From contig NC_008576.1 in the NCBI RefSeq assembly GCF_000014865.1, positions 2,509,501 through 2,573,500 of the forward strand: a stretch of 64,000 nucleotides of DNA. The letters are read 5' to 3'. Below are positions 16,846 to 25,809 of this stretch, in pieces; position 1 is the first letter of the stretch, and every line of letters begins with the position of its first letter. A program made the position numbers and the translations under genes. The notes under the pieces are model-generated. The model did not search any database and had not been told where the DNA came from. It worked only from the letters and a program-made list of their open reading frames with translations. The stretch comes from Magnetococcus marinus MC-1. Its GTDB lineage: Bacteria > Pseudomonadota > Magnetococcia > Magnetococcales > Magnetococcaceae.

Positions 16846-17859
16846 TCAGCTGGCGGTCAGTTTGACCAGCACGCCAGGGCGGTGGCACATGGGCAGCGGG
16901 TTGGACTGGGTATGCAGATCAGTGCCCCGCTCAAACTTGCGGGGTTCCTGCTTGGCGTAGAGGGGCTGTCCCATCGTGTTAACCGACTCATTGAAGTCAG
17001 CCGGGGCAAAATAGGTACAGAATGTCTGGCTGGTCCCTGTAGGAAACGCATGCCCTTCACTCTCAGCGATAAAGCGCCGCACAGTCCCACCGGGATCGGT
17101 AGCTTGGCCCCGATACTCTTCGAATACAACGCCTCCAAACTCAAACCCATGACGCATGTCACTACGCAACATCAGACCTTGCTGCCAAAGCTGATAGGCG
17201 CTTTCGACGCGGGCATGCCCGGTCAGGGCATCCATAAACTCTGGAGAGACCAGTACATGGATCCCGGTCATAAACTCACCCCGGAGGTTATCCTCCAGAT
17301 AGCGTTTCAGCTCCAGGCACTTGGCCTTCACATCGGTGGTGGCGTCATCCAACTCAAAGTTGATGGTCTTGGGGCTGATCTGGAACTCATCAAATAGGTT
17401 GTAGATTACCGAGCCATCGGCATCGAGTATCTCTCCCTTCAAAGCCCCCATACGCAGGTGCTCAAGAGTGATGGCATGTTTATCCCGCATGGATTGCAGA
17501 TGCATGGCCAGCACATCGGAAACCGCCTCAAGCTCCCCTTCACTGCCGAAGGCACGGACCCCGGCAATCTCTTCAGGGAGCACTACATCATCATGGGGGA
17601 TATGGGGAATAACAAAGGAGCGGATACGCCGTTTTCCGCGCTTACCGGTACTTCCAGGAGATCCTACCGCTGCGGTAGGCAGCAGGGAGAGCACTCCATT
17701 GCGCTCTTCAATGGCAATCTGACGCTGGCGCACAGGACGGGCGGGCATGATGCCCATGCCATCCAGTTTTCCATAGCGATTGGGTAGGATGTTGATGGCT
17801 GCCGTCAGGGCGACGGTACCGAACGCATCATTATTGAATGGATTTGCGGCAAGAGCCAT
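16846..17859 (-). CDS. Major capsid protein E (lambda gpE family)
   Basis: This 337-aa HK97-fold capsid subunit matches the lambda gpE family in length (341 aa) and features: an N-terminal FGTVALTAAINILPNRYGKL, the long helix with VSDVLAMHLQSMRDKHAITLEHLR, and the P-domain stretch MTGIHVLVSPEFMDALTGHARVE. The ATG at 17859 has GGGAG 8 nt upstream. An ATG six bases earlier overlaps the upstream stop. It follows the decoration protein and protease, as in lambda. Confidence 0.93.
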   Translation of the reverse strand: MALAANPFNNDAFGTVALTAAINILPNRYGKLDGMGIMPARPVRQRQIAIEERNGVLSLLPTAAVGSPGSTGKRGKRRIRSFVIPHIPHDDVVLPEEIAGVRAFGSEGELEAVSDVLAMHLQSMRDKHAITLEHLRMGALKGEILDADGSVIYNLFDEFQISPKTINFELDDATTDVKAKCLELKRYLEDNLRGEFMTGIHVLVSPEFMDALTGHARVESAYQLWQQGLMLRSDMRHGFEFGGVVFEEYRGQATDPGGTVRRFIAESEGHAFPTGTSQTFCTYFAPADFNESVNTMGQPLYAKQEPRKFERGTDLHTQSNPLPMCHRPGVLVKLTAS

Positions 17860-17861
17860 GA

Positions 17862-18527
17862 TCATACTCCCTGACGGATAAGGATGCCCCGGGCCTCAAG
17901 GGCCGCCGTGGCTTCCAGTTTCTGTGTTTCATTGATGGATTCAGGCCAGACCACAGCATGGTCAGCCAGGATGGCGTGACGAAGGATCGCCACCTCTGGG
18001 GTATCCTGGCCCACTGGGGCCACAACCCTCTGGGCGATGATGCCGATGGGATCAGCAGAGCCATCCACCGCTGTGGGGTCCATGGCCACTACGTTGCCAT
18101 CCCCGGTGGTCAGCACGGTGAAGTGATCTCCCAACACAAAGTCAGTGGCTCCATCGTCGATGGTGAATTTTAGGTGGTAGGTATCGTAGGCCACCCCCAC
18201 CGTGACATCGGGCAGGCGGTGACCATTGGGATCCACTACCTGGAAGGTACCGCTGTCAGCGCTGGCGATGATGCAGGTGAGGCTGTAGACACCGGGCACG
18301 GCCCGGGATCCCAGGGTAACGGTCCCGATGGTGCCATCCCCGGAGTTACTCGCATCGGCCGCAGCGGCTACCTCGGATTTGGTACGGCGACCAATCAGGG
18401 TGCCCACAGGCAGCACCCGTTCCGTACCCACCCCACCCAGCACGGTGACGGTCTCACGGGAATAAAGGTTGGGGGCTTCAAACTTGAGCACATCCCCAAG
18501 ATTGTTGGCTTGTTGAATCGCAGGCAT
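17862..18527 (-). CDS. Head decoration protein D-like
   Basis: At 221 aa it is twice the length of lambda gpD (110 aa). An N-terminal VLPVGTLIGRRTKSE and the C-terminal HAILADHAVVWPESINETQKLEATAALEARGILIRQG are decoration-protein hallmarks. Between them lies an additional beta domain (VTLGSRAVPGVYSLTCIIAS..DSGTFQVVDPNG) that gpD lacks. Trimers of such proteins clamp the expanded capsid. A GGAGG site lies 9 nt before the ATG. Confidence 0.85.
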   Translation of the reverse strand: MPAIQQANNLGDVLKFEAPNLYSRETVTVLGGVGTERVLPVGTLIGRRTKSEVAAAADASNSGDGTIGTVTLGSRAVPGVYSLTCIIASADSGTFQVVDPNGHRLPDVTVGVAYDTYHLKFTIDDGATDFVLGDHFTVLTTGDGNVVAMDPTAVDGSADPIGIIAQRVVAPVGQDTPEVAILRHAILADHAVVWPESINETQKLEATAALEARGILIRQGV

Positions 18528-18544
18528 GGTTGATTACCTCCTTA

Positions 18545-19846
18545 TTAACCGGCGAGTTTGCGGCAGGAGGCCACCACCGGGTTGGTTTCAAGACTCTGTC
18601 TGGGCTGCATACGGGTGCCATCTCCAGGCATCACCTCGGAGTGGATCTCCTCAGCATCGGCCCGCTTGGCCAATAGCTCTTTGCGTACCGCCTCAGCAGC
18701 AGTACCTTCGGCGATATAGCCGCCTGCCAAGTGAGGCATGCCCGCCAGGGCACAGAGATCAACAATAGCCTGAGCCTCATTGCGCATCTGTTGGCCATGC
18801 TCGGCACGGACCTTGTCTAGGTCCACAACGTTGGATACCGCAGATTGGTCAGTCAAATCCGACATTATGTCGGATTTGGCGTGAAGGTCAGGTTGGGATT
18901 GTCGTGACGTGACAACAGATGTTTCAGCCGCCGGATTTTCTTCCATGGGCATGGTTTCCTCCATATACACAGGTTCCCGCGGCAGTGCCGCTCGGTGAGA
19001 ATGGGTCTTTTTGGACGCATCAATAGTTATTGACAGGCCAGCCAGGGCATCCCGGATGGTGCCAACCTGGTCAGCCAGACCAACCCGGATTGCCTTGTCG
19101 CCAAAGAACAGGCCTGCCTCGGTGGCACGCACCGCCGATTCATGCATCTTGCGACCTGCTGCCACGGCGGCGACGAACATACCGTAGAGCCGATCTACCT
19201 CCAGTTGCAGGTTAGTCCGGGCCTCTAGAGAGAGAGGGGCGTGGGTGGAAAAGTCATTTTTCCGGGCTCCGGCAAACACCGTGGTGTAGCTACGCCCCTC
19301 TTTGGCATCCTTCTCCGACTCATCCACATGAGCAGCTATGACGCCGATGGAGCCCACCCCCGCAGTTTGGGGCACAATAATGCGATGAGCCTGGGAGGCG
19401 ATGAGATAGGCAGCGGAAAAGGCATCATCGGCTAGGGCCCAGATGGGCTTGCCCTGCCCCGCCTCATGGATCATGGCAGCCAGATCAAACACCCCGCCCA
19501 CCTCACCACCAGGGGAGTCGATATCCATTAGGATTGCTCGCACGGCTGGGTCGGTGGCGGCATCCAGCAGTTTTTCTTCAATGGATGCGTAGGACATGAG
19601 CCCCGAAGCAGCCTCGACGGCCCCCACCCGTTTCACCAGGGTGCCGTGGATGGGCACGATGGCGATTCCATTAGGCGTGACCATCAAATCAGAGCTATGG
19701 TCTTTGGGCTCAAAGCCGCTGGGCATGGCCGTTGGCTCCAAGCCGACGCGGGGACCAATGACCGAGAGAATAGTCTCCAAGCGGGCGCGATCGACCATAA
19801 GCGGCGTCCCGAGGATTCGGGATGCCATATGGGATAGATTGGTCAT
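18545..19846 (-). CDS. Head maturation protease, S49 family, with C-terminal scaffold
   Basis: The 433-aa protein has an S49/SppA-like protease domain (residues about 60-265). Its LMDIDSPGGEVGG oxyanion-hole motif and probable nucleophile Ser at about 143 (DDAFSAAYLIAS) are intact. The acidic, Met-rich C-terminal part (about 290-433) resembles the nested scaffold (lambda Nu3), and internal ATG codons near 18960 and 18865 could start it separately. It processes connector and scaffold proteins during head assembly. It lies between portal and decoration genes, but an inserted forward gene and a terminator now separate it from portal. Confidence 0.88.
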   Translation of the reverse strand: MTNLSHMASRILGTPLMVDRARLETILSVIGPRVGLEPTAMPSGFEPKDHSSDLMVTPNGIAIVPIHGTLVKRVGAVEAASGLMSYASIEEKLLDAATDPAVRAILMDIDSPGGEVGGVFDLAAMIHEAGQGKPIWALADDAFSAAYLIASQAHRIIVPQTAGVGSIGVIAAHVDESEKDAKEGRSYTTVFAGARKNDFSTHAPLSLEARTNLQLEVDRLYGMFVAAVAAGRKMHESAVRATEAGLFFGDKAIRVGLADQVGTIRDALAGLSITIDASKKTHSHRAALPREPVYMEETMPMEENPAAETSVVTSRQSQPDLHAKSDIMSDLTDQSAVSNVVDLDKVRAEHGQQMRNEAQAIVDLCALAGMPHLAGGYIAEGTAAEAVRKELLAKRADAEEIHSEVMPGDGTRMQPRQSLETNPVVASCRKLAG

Positions 19847-19860
19847 GATAACCTCTACAA

Positions 19861-19886
19861 ACAGAAAACCCCGCCAGAGCGGGGTT
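19861..19886 (-). terminator. Intrinsic terminator inside the head operon
   Basis: The minus strand reads AACCCCGC, a 4-nt loop, GCGGGGTT (stem arms 19867-19874 and 19879-19886), then TTCTGTTT. It lies between portal and the head protease in the direction of late transcription and upstream of the inserted receiver gene. Confidence 0.6.
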
Positions 19887-19926
19887 AAGGATTGAACATT
19901 TGTGTTGCAAACCTGCTTTCAAATAC

Positions 19927-19954
19927 TTTACGTTCTACTGATAAGGCATATAGA
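19927..19954 (+). promoter_or_regulatory. Candidate promoter of the receiver-domain gene
   Basis: TTTACG (19927-19932) and TATAGA (19949-19954) are 16 bp apart in an A+T-rich stretch 26 bp before the start codon. The -35 box is weak. Confidence 0.4.
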
Positions 19955-19979
19955 AAATCAGCTATTTAAGGATTCGATC

Positions 19980-20375
19980 ATGGAAAAAAACATTCTTCTC
20001 ATTGAGGATGACCTCATCACCCAAACGCTCCTCAAAGACATGCTTGAAGATTATGGTTTCTTCGTTTTCACCGCCTCCGATGGAAATGAAGGCACGAAAA
20101 TGATGGAGCACAATCATTTTGATCTTGTACTTACAGACATCATCATGCCTGAAAAGGAAGGTCTTCAACTCATTCGAGAGACCAAGTGGCGATGGCCTCA
20201 CCTTAAGGTCATTGCCATGTCAACAGGAGGCTCATTTTCAGGTGGTCCCGACTATCTGCAAACAGCCAAGGATTTTGGTGCTGTAGCTTCTATTGTAAAG
20301 CCTATTGATTCGGACAACTTGCTCAAAACCATACGATCCGTCTTAGACTCTGAAATTCAACAGGAAGCCTACTGA
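19980..20375 (+). CDS. CheY-like single-domain response regulator
   Basis: This 131-aa protein is a complete receiver domain and nothing else. The acidic pair ED is at about residues 9-10 (LLIEDDL), the phosphorylatable Asp lies in LVLTDIIMP (about residue 53), the Thr/Ser switch in AMSTGG, and the conserved Lys in VKPID. All phosphotransfer residues are present, so it should be a phosphorylatable signalling protein. It has no output domain and no kinase nearby. It lies on the forward strand between the phage portal and protease genes, is richer in A+T than they are, and is cargo rather than a virion part. Confidence 0.9.
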   Translation: MEKNILLIEDDLITQTLLKDMLEDYGFFVFTASDGNEGTKMMEHNHFDLVLTDIIMPEKEGLQLIRETKWRWPHLKVIAMSTGGSFSGGPDYLQTAKDFGAVASIVKPIDSDNLLKTIRSVLDSEIQQEAY

Positions 20376-20441
20376 GCTAATACTGGGCGATGATCGTTTG
20401 TGGGGCCTGGGGGCACCGCCAGCCACTTTTATTGACAGAGC

Positions 20442-21926
20442 TTATTCGGTAAGATCTACCAACTCCTTATCACTCTGCTTGCTGTCCCGTGATACTCCCG
20501 ACCGGGAAGTACGCCGTGAGTCAGAGTCAAACACCAGCCCCAGTTCATCGGCACGCTTGTTATCGGCTACGATCTCCCGGTCGATCTCTTCGATGTCATA
20601 ACCGTAGGTAGAGACTGCTTCAGCCCGACTGAGCAGACCAGCCCGGATCGCCCAGATGATGGAGTTCATCTCTTTTTGTGGATCCACCCAGGTCCACCCT
20701 TGAGGTATCCACTTCACCGCCAGATATTCACGGCGGCGTTTGCTGTACTCGGGAAGTTGCAAAGCACCCGATAAAACAGCCTGATCCATCCACCGTTCCC
20801 ATACAGGGCGGCAAAGCTGATGGATCAAGACCATGCGCTGGATCTGTTCCATACGACGGCGAAACTCCACCATGCCAGCACGGATGGAGGAGTAGTTCAC
20901 CCCAGTGAGGTCGCCGGTGAGTTGTTCATAGGTCAATCCCAAGCCCACCGCCACAGCGCGGAGTTGGGTGCGCATGAACTCCCCGTATTGACCGCCCACG
21001 TCGGCAGGGTCTGAGAACTTTACATCCTCACCGGGTAGCAGGACCTGCATGGTGCCTGGGGCCCAGGTGACCGGGACAGATCCGTTCTCATCAGGATCCT
21101 GACCGTCCTCACCGCCGACGCCCAACTCGGGGTCAGGTTTGGTGATGAAGCCGGCGATGAGCGCGGCGGTCTTTTTGCGTACCAACTCCGCATCATCGTA
21201 CTGGTCCAACTCATGGAGCCGAACCAGTGCCTGCGCCATCCAGGGCTCACCCCGGAGTTGGCCAGGGCGTAGGGGTTTAAAGATGTGACACACCTCTGAG
21301 CCTGGCACCCGGACCATATCCCCCGCTTTGAACAGCATGGGCTGTTCACCGGGGTGTTCCCGAAACAGATGGTAGGCGACCCGGCGACCGATCTTGTCAA
21401 ACTCAATCCCAGCCCTTACCCGATGCCCGTTGGGTAGATCCCGGCTGTCACTGGCTGGAAGATGCTCTGGTTCCAAAAGTTGCAACTGTAGTGGTACAAT
21501 GAGGCCATCGCGGGCATCCCGATTGCGCAGCCGTACCAGCACCTCGCCCCCCTCGATCATAGCGCGGGCAATCAAAGCCTGAAGGCCATAGAAGCCCAGC
21601 ATGCCGTGGGCATCGGCCTCTTTTGTCCAGGCCAGCCATAAAGACTGAATCTGGGCTTTGATCTGGGGGTCTTTTACCGTGGATTGGGGCTTGATACCGG
21701 TACCCACAAGGTTCCCAACCAGAGAGTCTACAGCGTTGGATGCCCAGGCATTACGGCGCACCAAGTCTCGTGAGCGTGCACGCATGAGGGTGGCATCGCG
21801 AAACAGCAGGGCATTGATCCCGGCCTCTTCGGGCTGCCAATTACCCAGACGCCGACCGGATGCCGCTCCTTCATATCCTGCCCGGCGTTTGGGAGGACTA
21901 CCAAACAGGCGCTTAAACAGCTTCAT
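20442..21926 (-). CDS. Portal protein, lambda family
   Basis: The 494-aa protein matches lambda gpB in size. It shows ARSRDLVRRNAWASNAVDSLVGNLVGTG near the N-terminus, MVRVPGSEVCHIFKPLRPGQLRGEPWMAQAL in the middle, and LTGDLTGVNYSSIRAGMVEFRRRMEQIQ, the most conserved block of the family. The dodecameric portal is the DNA gateway of the head. Its ATG overlaps the gpW stop codon by 1 bp. Confidence 0.95.
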   Translation of the reverse strand: MKLFKRLFGSPPKRRAGYEGAASGRRLGNWQPEEAGINALLFRDATLMRARSRDLVRRNAWASNAVDSLVGNLVGTGIKPQSTVKDPQIKAQIQSLWLAWTKEADAHGMLGFYGLQALIARAMIEGGEVLVRLRNRDARDGLIVPLQLQLLEPEHLPASDSRDLPNGHRVRAGIEFDKIGRRVAYHLFREHPGEQPMLFKAGDMVRVPGSEVCHIFKPLRPGQLRGEPWMAQALVRLHELDQYDDAELVRKKTAALIAGFITKPDPELGVGGEDGQDPDENGSVPVTWAPGTMQVLLPGEDVKFSDPADVGGQYGEFMRTQLRAVAVGLGLTYEQLTGDLTGVNYSSIRAGMVEFRRRMEQIQRMVLIHQLCRPVWERWMDQAVLSGALQLPEYSKRRREYLAVKWIPQGWTWVDPQKEMNSIIWAIRAGLLSRAEAVSTYGYDIEEIDREIVADNKRADELGLVFDSDSRRTSRSGVSRDSKQSDKELVDLTE

Positions 21927-22138
21927 TAGAGATCCTTGGTGCTGCGCACCCGCAGATGGCGGGCGATACGACGACCACTGCTGCGATTGATTTCCCGATC
22001 CAGAAGATCCAACGCCTCACGGGCCTGGGTCAGATCATATTGAACCGTCTTATCCCCATGACTGACGCGGGTTTGAAGGGACTCCAACCGCTCCAAGAGC
22101 CTGTCCCGGCGGATCTGTAGTTCATCTACGTCAGCCAT
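21926..22138 (-). CDS. gpW-like head-tail connector protein
   Basis: This 70-aa helical protein has the ELQIRRDRLLERLESLQTRVSHGDKTVQYDLTQAREALDLLDREINR pattern of lambda gpW, which plugs the packaged portal. Size and position between large terminase and portal match lambda exactly. Confidence 0.85.
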   Translation of the reverse strand: MADVDELQIRRDRLLERLESLQTRVSHGDKTVQYDLTQAREALDLLDREINRSSGRRIARHLRVRSTKDL

Positions 22139-22175
22139 ATTTATTAGCCTTCCACAATTCTATGAACAGATTTCT

Positions 22176-22204
22176 TTGAAAACGCTTTTAGCTGCCGATA
22201 AGTA
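22176..22204 (+). promoter_or_regulatory. Candidate promoter of the small forward gene at 22233
   Basis: TTGAAA (22176-22181) is followed after 17 bp by TAAGTA (22199-22204). The -35 box is good and the -10 box fair. The start codon is 29 bp further on. Confidence 0.4.
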
Positions 22205-22232
22205 TGAAAAACAGACTACGAGGAACACCACC

Positions 22233-22460
22233 ATGACAAAGTCAGCCAAATCCAATCTAACTACACTGCTTAGTCAACTCCGCAAGCAGAGCGGCATTCA
22301 GCCTATTCCTCTGAACCAGCAAGAGGCCAAGTTACCTTTAGCCGCTCTGGGCGCAGCCTTTTCCAAGCCAACGACAAAACCTCCGACGGAAGAGAAAGAA
22401 AAGTCAACCACATCACCCGGACCTCTTGAGCGTGCTCTTTCGGCCTACCGGAAACATTGA
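22233..22460 (+). CDS. Small forward-strand protein inserted in the packaging module
   Basis: This 75-aa basic protein (MTKSAKSNLTTLLSQLRK start, ERALSAYRKH end) has a central Pro/Thr/Lys linker. It is probably intrinsically disordered with a short helix at each end. The ATG at 22233 has GAGGAA upstream. Its stop codon abuts the large terminase stop codon tail to tail, with no spare bases. I do not recognise it. The exact fit between two phage genes suggests an old insertion under selection. Confidence 0.55.
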   Translation: MTKSAKSNLTTLLSQLRKQSGIQPIPLNQQEAKLPLAALGAAFSKPTTKPPTEEKEKSTTSPGPLERALSAYRKH

Positions 22461-24317
22461 TTAGACCCAACTGGATTGAATAACCCGGCGTTTAGGTTTG
22501 ATCTTCTTTTGCTGCACTTTGCCGGGCTCAGGCATCGCATCTTTAAGAGGGTGTTCAGCGATCTTCTCAACCGCCATGTTGAGCCGAAACCCCATGGCAA
22601 TCAGCCCCTGTAGTGCCGCCATGGCATAGACACGGCAATCCAGGGCCTCGTTGCGATCGGAATCCCGCTTATTCCACTCCCGAATGGGGCGGCCCTTGTG
22701 ATAACGGGTCACCACCGATTCAGCGGTGAGCTGTTTGAAGTAGTCCCCATCCCGTTGCATGGGAAAGTGCAGAAAGCCCGGTCCTGGCTCTTCAATGCGT
22801 AGACGGGAGAGGATCGCCTCTTTACAGGCATCCACACCCAAAATGAAAAGCGGCACCTTCCCCTTGTTTTTAGTGGAGGGCTTACGGGGCCAGATGGGCA
22901 CTCCCTGACCACCACGCCCCTTGATGGCCCAGATCCTTCGGCCCTGCCTGGATCGGCAGAAGGCATAGGACTTCAGGGTATGGTGACCACCGGTATCGAT
23001 AGCGGCGGCCCGGATGGTCATATCTGGCAACTGCCGACTGTGACCAAGGGGGTGACGGAGCAGGTTGTCCAGATCTTCCCATACAGCTGGGGATGAGGGA
23101 TCACCCCACAATACCCGATAGTCAATGGACCAGGACTCTTCATCCCGGCCCCAGCCTACGATTTCAACTTCAAGACGATCATCCTGAACATCAACGCCAG
23201 CTGTGAGTACAGCCACATCAGCAGGGAGCAGTTCGCCCCAGACCTCTCGGCGCTCCATGAGCCCTTCGCCATCGATACGGTCACCTTGCTCCTCCCAACA
23301 CTGCCCCATTTTAGTGTTGACCCAGGTCTTTAATCGAGATGGATCCTTGTGCACCAGACCATGCTCCACCGCAATGTCCCCCCATGAGGTCCAGCCATGG
23401 GGGCTATAGAGGGAGGAGAGGTGAAAGCCTGCGGTTTTCCCATCCCCAGCAGCCGCCGCTCGCCAGACGCCGTTTTCCAGCATCCAGCCCTTTTGATGGT
23501 CAGCCAGCTGTGATTCACAGTGTGGACAGAGGTAATACGCCGCTTTTCGCTCACCATGAGGCCATTTCACCTGGGCCCATGTCAGCACCTGGAATTCACC
23601 ACACTCTGGGCAGGGTACCCAGAACTGACGCTGGTCGCTTTCTGCATAAGCTGCTTCGATGCGACTGAAGCCCTTGATTGTCGGTGTGCTAGTAAGCAGC
23701 ACCTTGCGATTGGAGAAGTTCGCCGTGCGCTGAATCGCCAGCGCCACCGGATCCCCTTCGCCATCAGCGTCACCTGGAAAACGGTCCACCTCATCCATGA
23801 AGAGATAGCGGATCGGCGCGGAGGAGAGCCCCACCGCGCTGTTGGCTCCGGTCATCAAAAGGATGCCGCCAGGGAACTCCTTGGAAAGCACCGTGTTGCC
23901 ACTGTCCCGAGATCGAGCCGGTTTTACCCGCTCCCGGATCTCAGAACTTGATTCAATGAGCGGTCCCACCCGCTGTTTGGAGTAGCGCTTAGCCATCTCC
24001 ACCGTGGGCTGAACCATCAGCATGGGACCCGGTGCATGGTGGATCACATACCCCACCCAGTTCAGGCCACACTCGGTTTTGCCCAGCTGACTACCAAACA
24101 TCGCCACCACCCGCTCAATGGGGGAACTGGGTGAAAGAGAGTCCATCACCTCCTGCAAATAGGGGGTGCGATCGGTGCGCCAAGGGCCGGGTTCCCCCGA
24201 GGCCACCGAAGAGAGCATGCGGTGTTCATCAGCCCATTCAGAGACCGTCAGACGCGGATCGGGCATCAGCCCCTGAAGGAATGCATCTTCGTAAATCTGC
24301 GCTGCGGACAAGGCCAT
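22461..24317 (-). CDS. Terminase large subunit (GpA family)
   Basis: The 618-aa packaging motor and nuclease has a Walker A-like FGSQLGKT at residues 74-81 and a Walker B FMDEVDRFP at about 173. A cysteine motif follows (CPECGEFQ, CPHCESQL). The C-terminal nuclease has its first acidic residue in TAGVDVQDDRLEVE and a late NEALDCRVYAMAAL block. Size matches lambda gpA (641 aa). It translocates DNA into the prohead and cuts at the packaging site. Confidence 0.96.
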   Translation of the reverse strand: MALSAAQIYEDAFLQGLMPDPRLTVSEWADEHRMLSSVASGEPGPWRTDRTPYLQEVMDSLSPSSPIERVVAMFGSQLGKTECGLNWVGYVIHHAPGPMLMVQPTVEMAKRYSKQRVGPLIESSSEIRERVKPARSRDSGNTVLSKEFPGGILLMTGANSAVGLSSAPIRYLFMDEVDRFPGDADGEGDPVALAIQRTANFSNRKVLLTSTPTIKGFSRIEAAYAESDQRQFWVPCPECGEFQVLTWAQVKWPHGERKAAYYLCPHCESQLADHQKGWMLENGVWRAAAAGDGKTAGFHLSSLYSPHGWTSWGDIAVEHGLVHKDPSRLKTWVNTKMGQCWEEQGDRIDGEGLMERREVWGELLPADVAVLTAGVDVQDDRLEVEIVGWGRDEESWSIDYRVLWGDPSSPAVWEDLDNLLRHPLGHSRQLPDMTIRAAAIDTGGHHTLKSYAFCRSRQGRRIWAIKGRGGQGVPIWPRKPSTKNKGKVPLFILGVDACKEAILSRLRIEEPGPGFLHFPMQRDGDYFKQLTAESVVTRYHKGRPIREWNKRDSDRNEALDCRVYAMAALQGLIAMGFRLNMAVEKIAEHPLKDAMPEPGKVQQKKIKPKRRVIQSSWV

Positions 24318-24411
24318 CTTATTTGTTGAAATTACATCACTTTTACCTGGATAGAGACGTCGATGGTATGGCTATATGGATCCAACGAAGCAAACGTCCA
24401 GGAGCTTGAAA

Positions 24412-24609
24412 ATGAACGAGAAACTGAATCATGAGCAACGCCTTGAAGCCTTCGCCAAAGAGCTGGCAGAACTCACCCGCAAACACGGAGTCGCCCTCAG
24501 CGTCACCGGCGGAGTGATCATCGACCAGCCAGAGGCTTTTGAGGAAATCGAATACTTTACAGGCAACGACGGGGACCTGCTGCCCCACATTGGCGACAAC
24601 TGGCTTTGA
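24412..24609 (+). CDS. Small acidic forward-strand protein, unknown
   Basis: The 65-aa protein starts at the ATG at 24412 behind AGGAGC. It has an N-terminal helix (LNHEQRLEAFAKELAELTRKHG), a short hairpin (VALSVTGGVIID) and an acidic end. I do not recognise the family. It is the first of three forward genes running to 25746 against the late operon. Confidence 0.6.
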   Translation: MNEKLNHEQRLEAFAKELAELTRKHGVALSVTGGVIIDQPEAFEEIEYFTGNDGDLLPHIGDNWL

Positions 24610-24635
24610 GACCAATCTCACAACGGAGAACGAAC

Positions 24636-25019
24636 ATGACCATCCAACTGAGCCCGACCCAACGGACCATCCTTAAGACCGCTGCCAACCGGGACAATCT
24701 CCAGATCATGCCTCTACCTACCAACAATCCAAGTTGGGGATTCTGGGGGACATCCAGACATAACGGCTATGACCAAGAGATGACTTGGCTGGCCGCCAGC
24801 CACTTCTTTGCAAACAGCTACAATCTCGACGCACAGGATACCAGAGACCTTCTGGACAGCGTTTTCGGACGCCACCTTGCCGATGACCTAAGCTTCATTG
24901 AGGGCGGGCCAACTACCCCTGAAGCCATTACCGACCATCTGGCCAAGAGAATGGCAAACAGAAGCTATAAAAGCTGGATTGACGACGCCGTGCATGCGAT
25001 CCAGCACCCCACTCGATGA
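24636..25019 (+). CDS. Forward-strand protein with a DUF3489-like N-terminal motif
   Basis: The 127-aa protein begins LSPTQRTILKTAANRDNLQIMPLP, the same winged-helix-like opening as the next gene. It then diverges into a helical domain (MTWLAASHFFANSYNLDAQDTRDLLDSVFG). It has a clear ribosome site (AACGGAG). I suggest a DNA-binding or regulatory role, without direct evidence beyond the shared N-terminus. Confidence 0.6.
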   Translation: MTIQLSPTQRTILKTAANRDNLQIMPLPTNNPSWGFWGTSRHNGYDQEMTWLAASHFFANSYNLDAQDTRDLLDSVFGRHLADDLSFIEGGPTTPEAITDHLAKRMANRSYKSWIDDAVHAIQHPTR

Positions 25020-25071
25020 AGAGAAGTGGTCTTCAGCGACAAACCAGGCTAAAACAAACAGGAGAAGAGAG

Positions 25072-25746
25072 ATGATTAACCTCACTCATACTCAACAGAC
25101 CATTCTTAAAGCCGCTGCCCAGCGCCCAGACGGGTCGATCAATCCTTTACCAGAACGGATCAAAGGGGGCGCATCGGTAAAGGTGATCAACGCCTTGGAA
25201 GCCAAAGGCTTGATCGAGAACGTAAGCATCAACCCACCCTACCCCAACTGGGTCCTTACCAGCGCTGCATACCAGGCTATTGGCCAGGAGCCTCCTGCCC
25301 TACCTCCCGTCGAGAACCAGATCATCGACACCATGACTGAGGAAACAGATACCCCGGAAGATCTCAAGCCTGGAATCTTCAGCAGGATTGCCCTGGATTA
25401 CCTTTTCATCGACACGCTGGAAACCCGCAAATCCGACAGCCTCGACTTCCACAACGTCAGCGTCTGGGGCGTCCAGAGCGCTTTGGAAGCCGCCTTCCAG
25501 GCTGGGGTTGAAGCAGCACAACGCAAAACGTCCCAATCCAGAGGGACCAGGGCGAACTCGAAACAGGCCAGAATAATTGAGATGATGCAGCGGCCTGGCG
25601 GAGCCACATTGGAGCAAATCGCCGCCGAGACGGGATGGAATAAAAGTACGATCAGGGGCGCGATCTCCGGCACCCTGAAGAAGAAGTTGGGCCTTGATGT
25701 CAGCCGCGACAAGGTCGATGGGGGGACCACCTACCATATTGGCTGA
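25072..25746 (+). CDS. DUF3489-type protein with DUF6900-like middle domain
   Basis: In this 224-aa protein residues 1-75 (LTHTQQTILKAAAQRPDG to LTSAAYQAIGQ) resemble a winged helix. Residues 100-150 (IALDYLFIDTLETRKSDSLDFHNVSVWGVQSALEAAFQAG) match the DUF6900 pattern seen in plasmid and phage proteins. Residues 165-224 (KQARIIEMMQRPGGATLEQIAAETGWNKSTIRGAISGTLKKKLG) form a DUF3489 helix-turn-helix. It is likely a DNA-binding protein. It is the last and longest of three colinear forward genes. Confidence 0.75.
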   Translation: MINLTHTQQTILKAAAQRPDGSINPLPERIKGGASVKVINALEAKGLIENVSINPPYPNWVLTSAAYQAIGQEPPALPPVENQIIDTMTEETDTPEDLKPGIFSRIALDYLFIDTLETRKSDSLDFHNVSVWGVQSALEAAFQAGVEAAQRKTSQSRGTRANSKQARIIEMMQRPGGATLEQIAAETGWNKSTIRGAISGTLKKKLGLDVSRDKVDGGTTYHIG

Positions 25747-25809
25747 ACTCCAACCGAATACCACCAGAACCCACCCGGCATCGACCGGGCGGTTCTGCTA
25801 CTACGCCGG

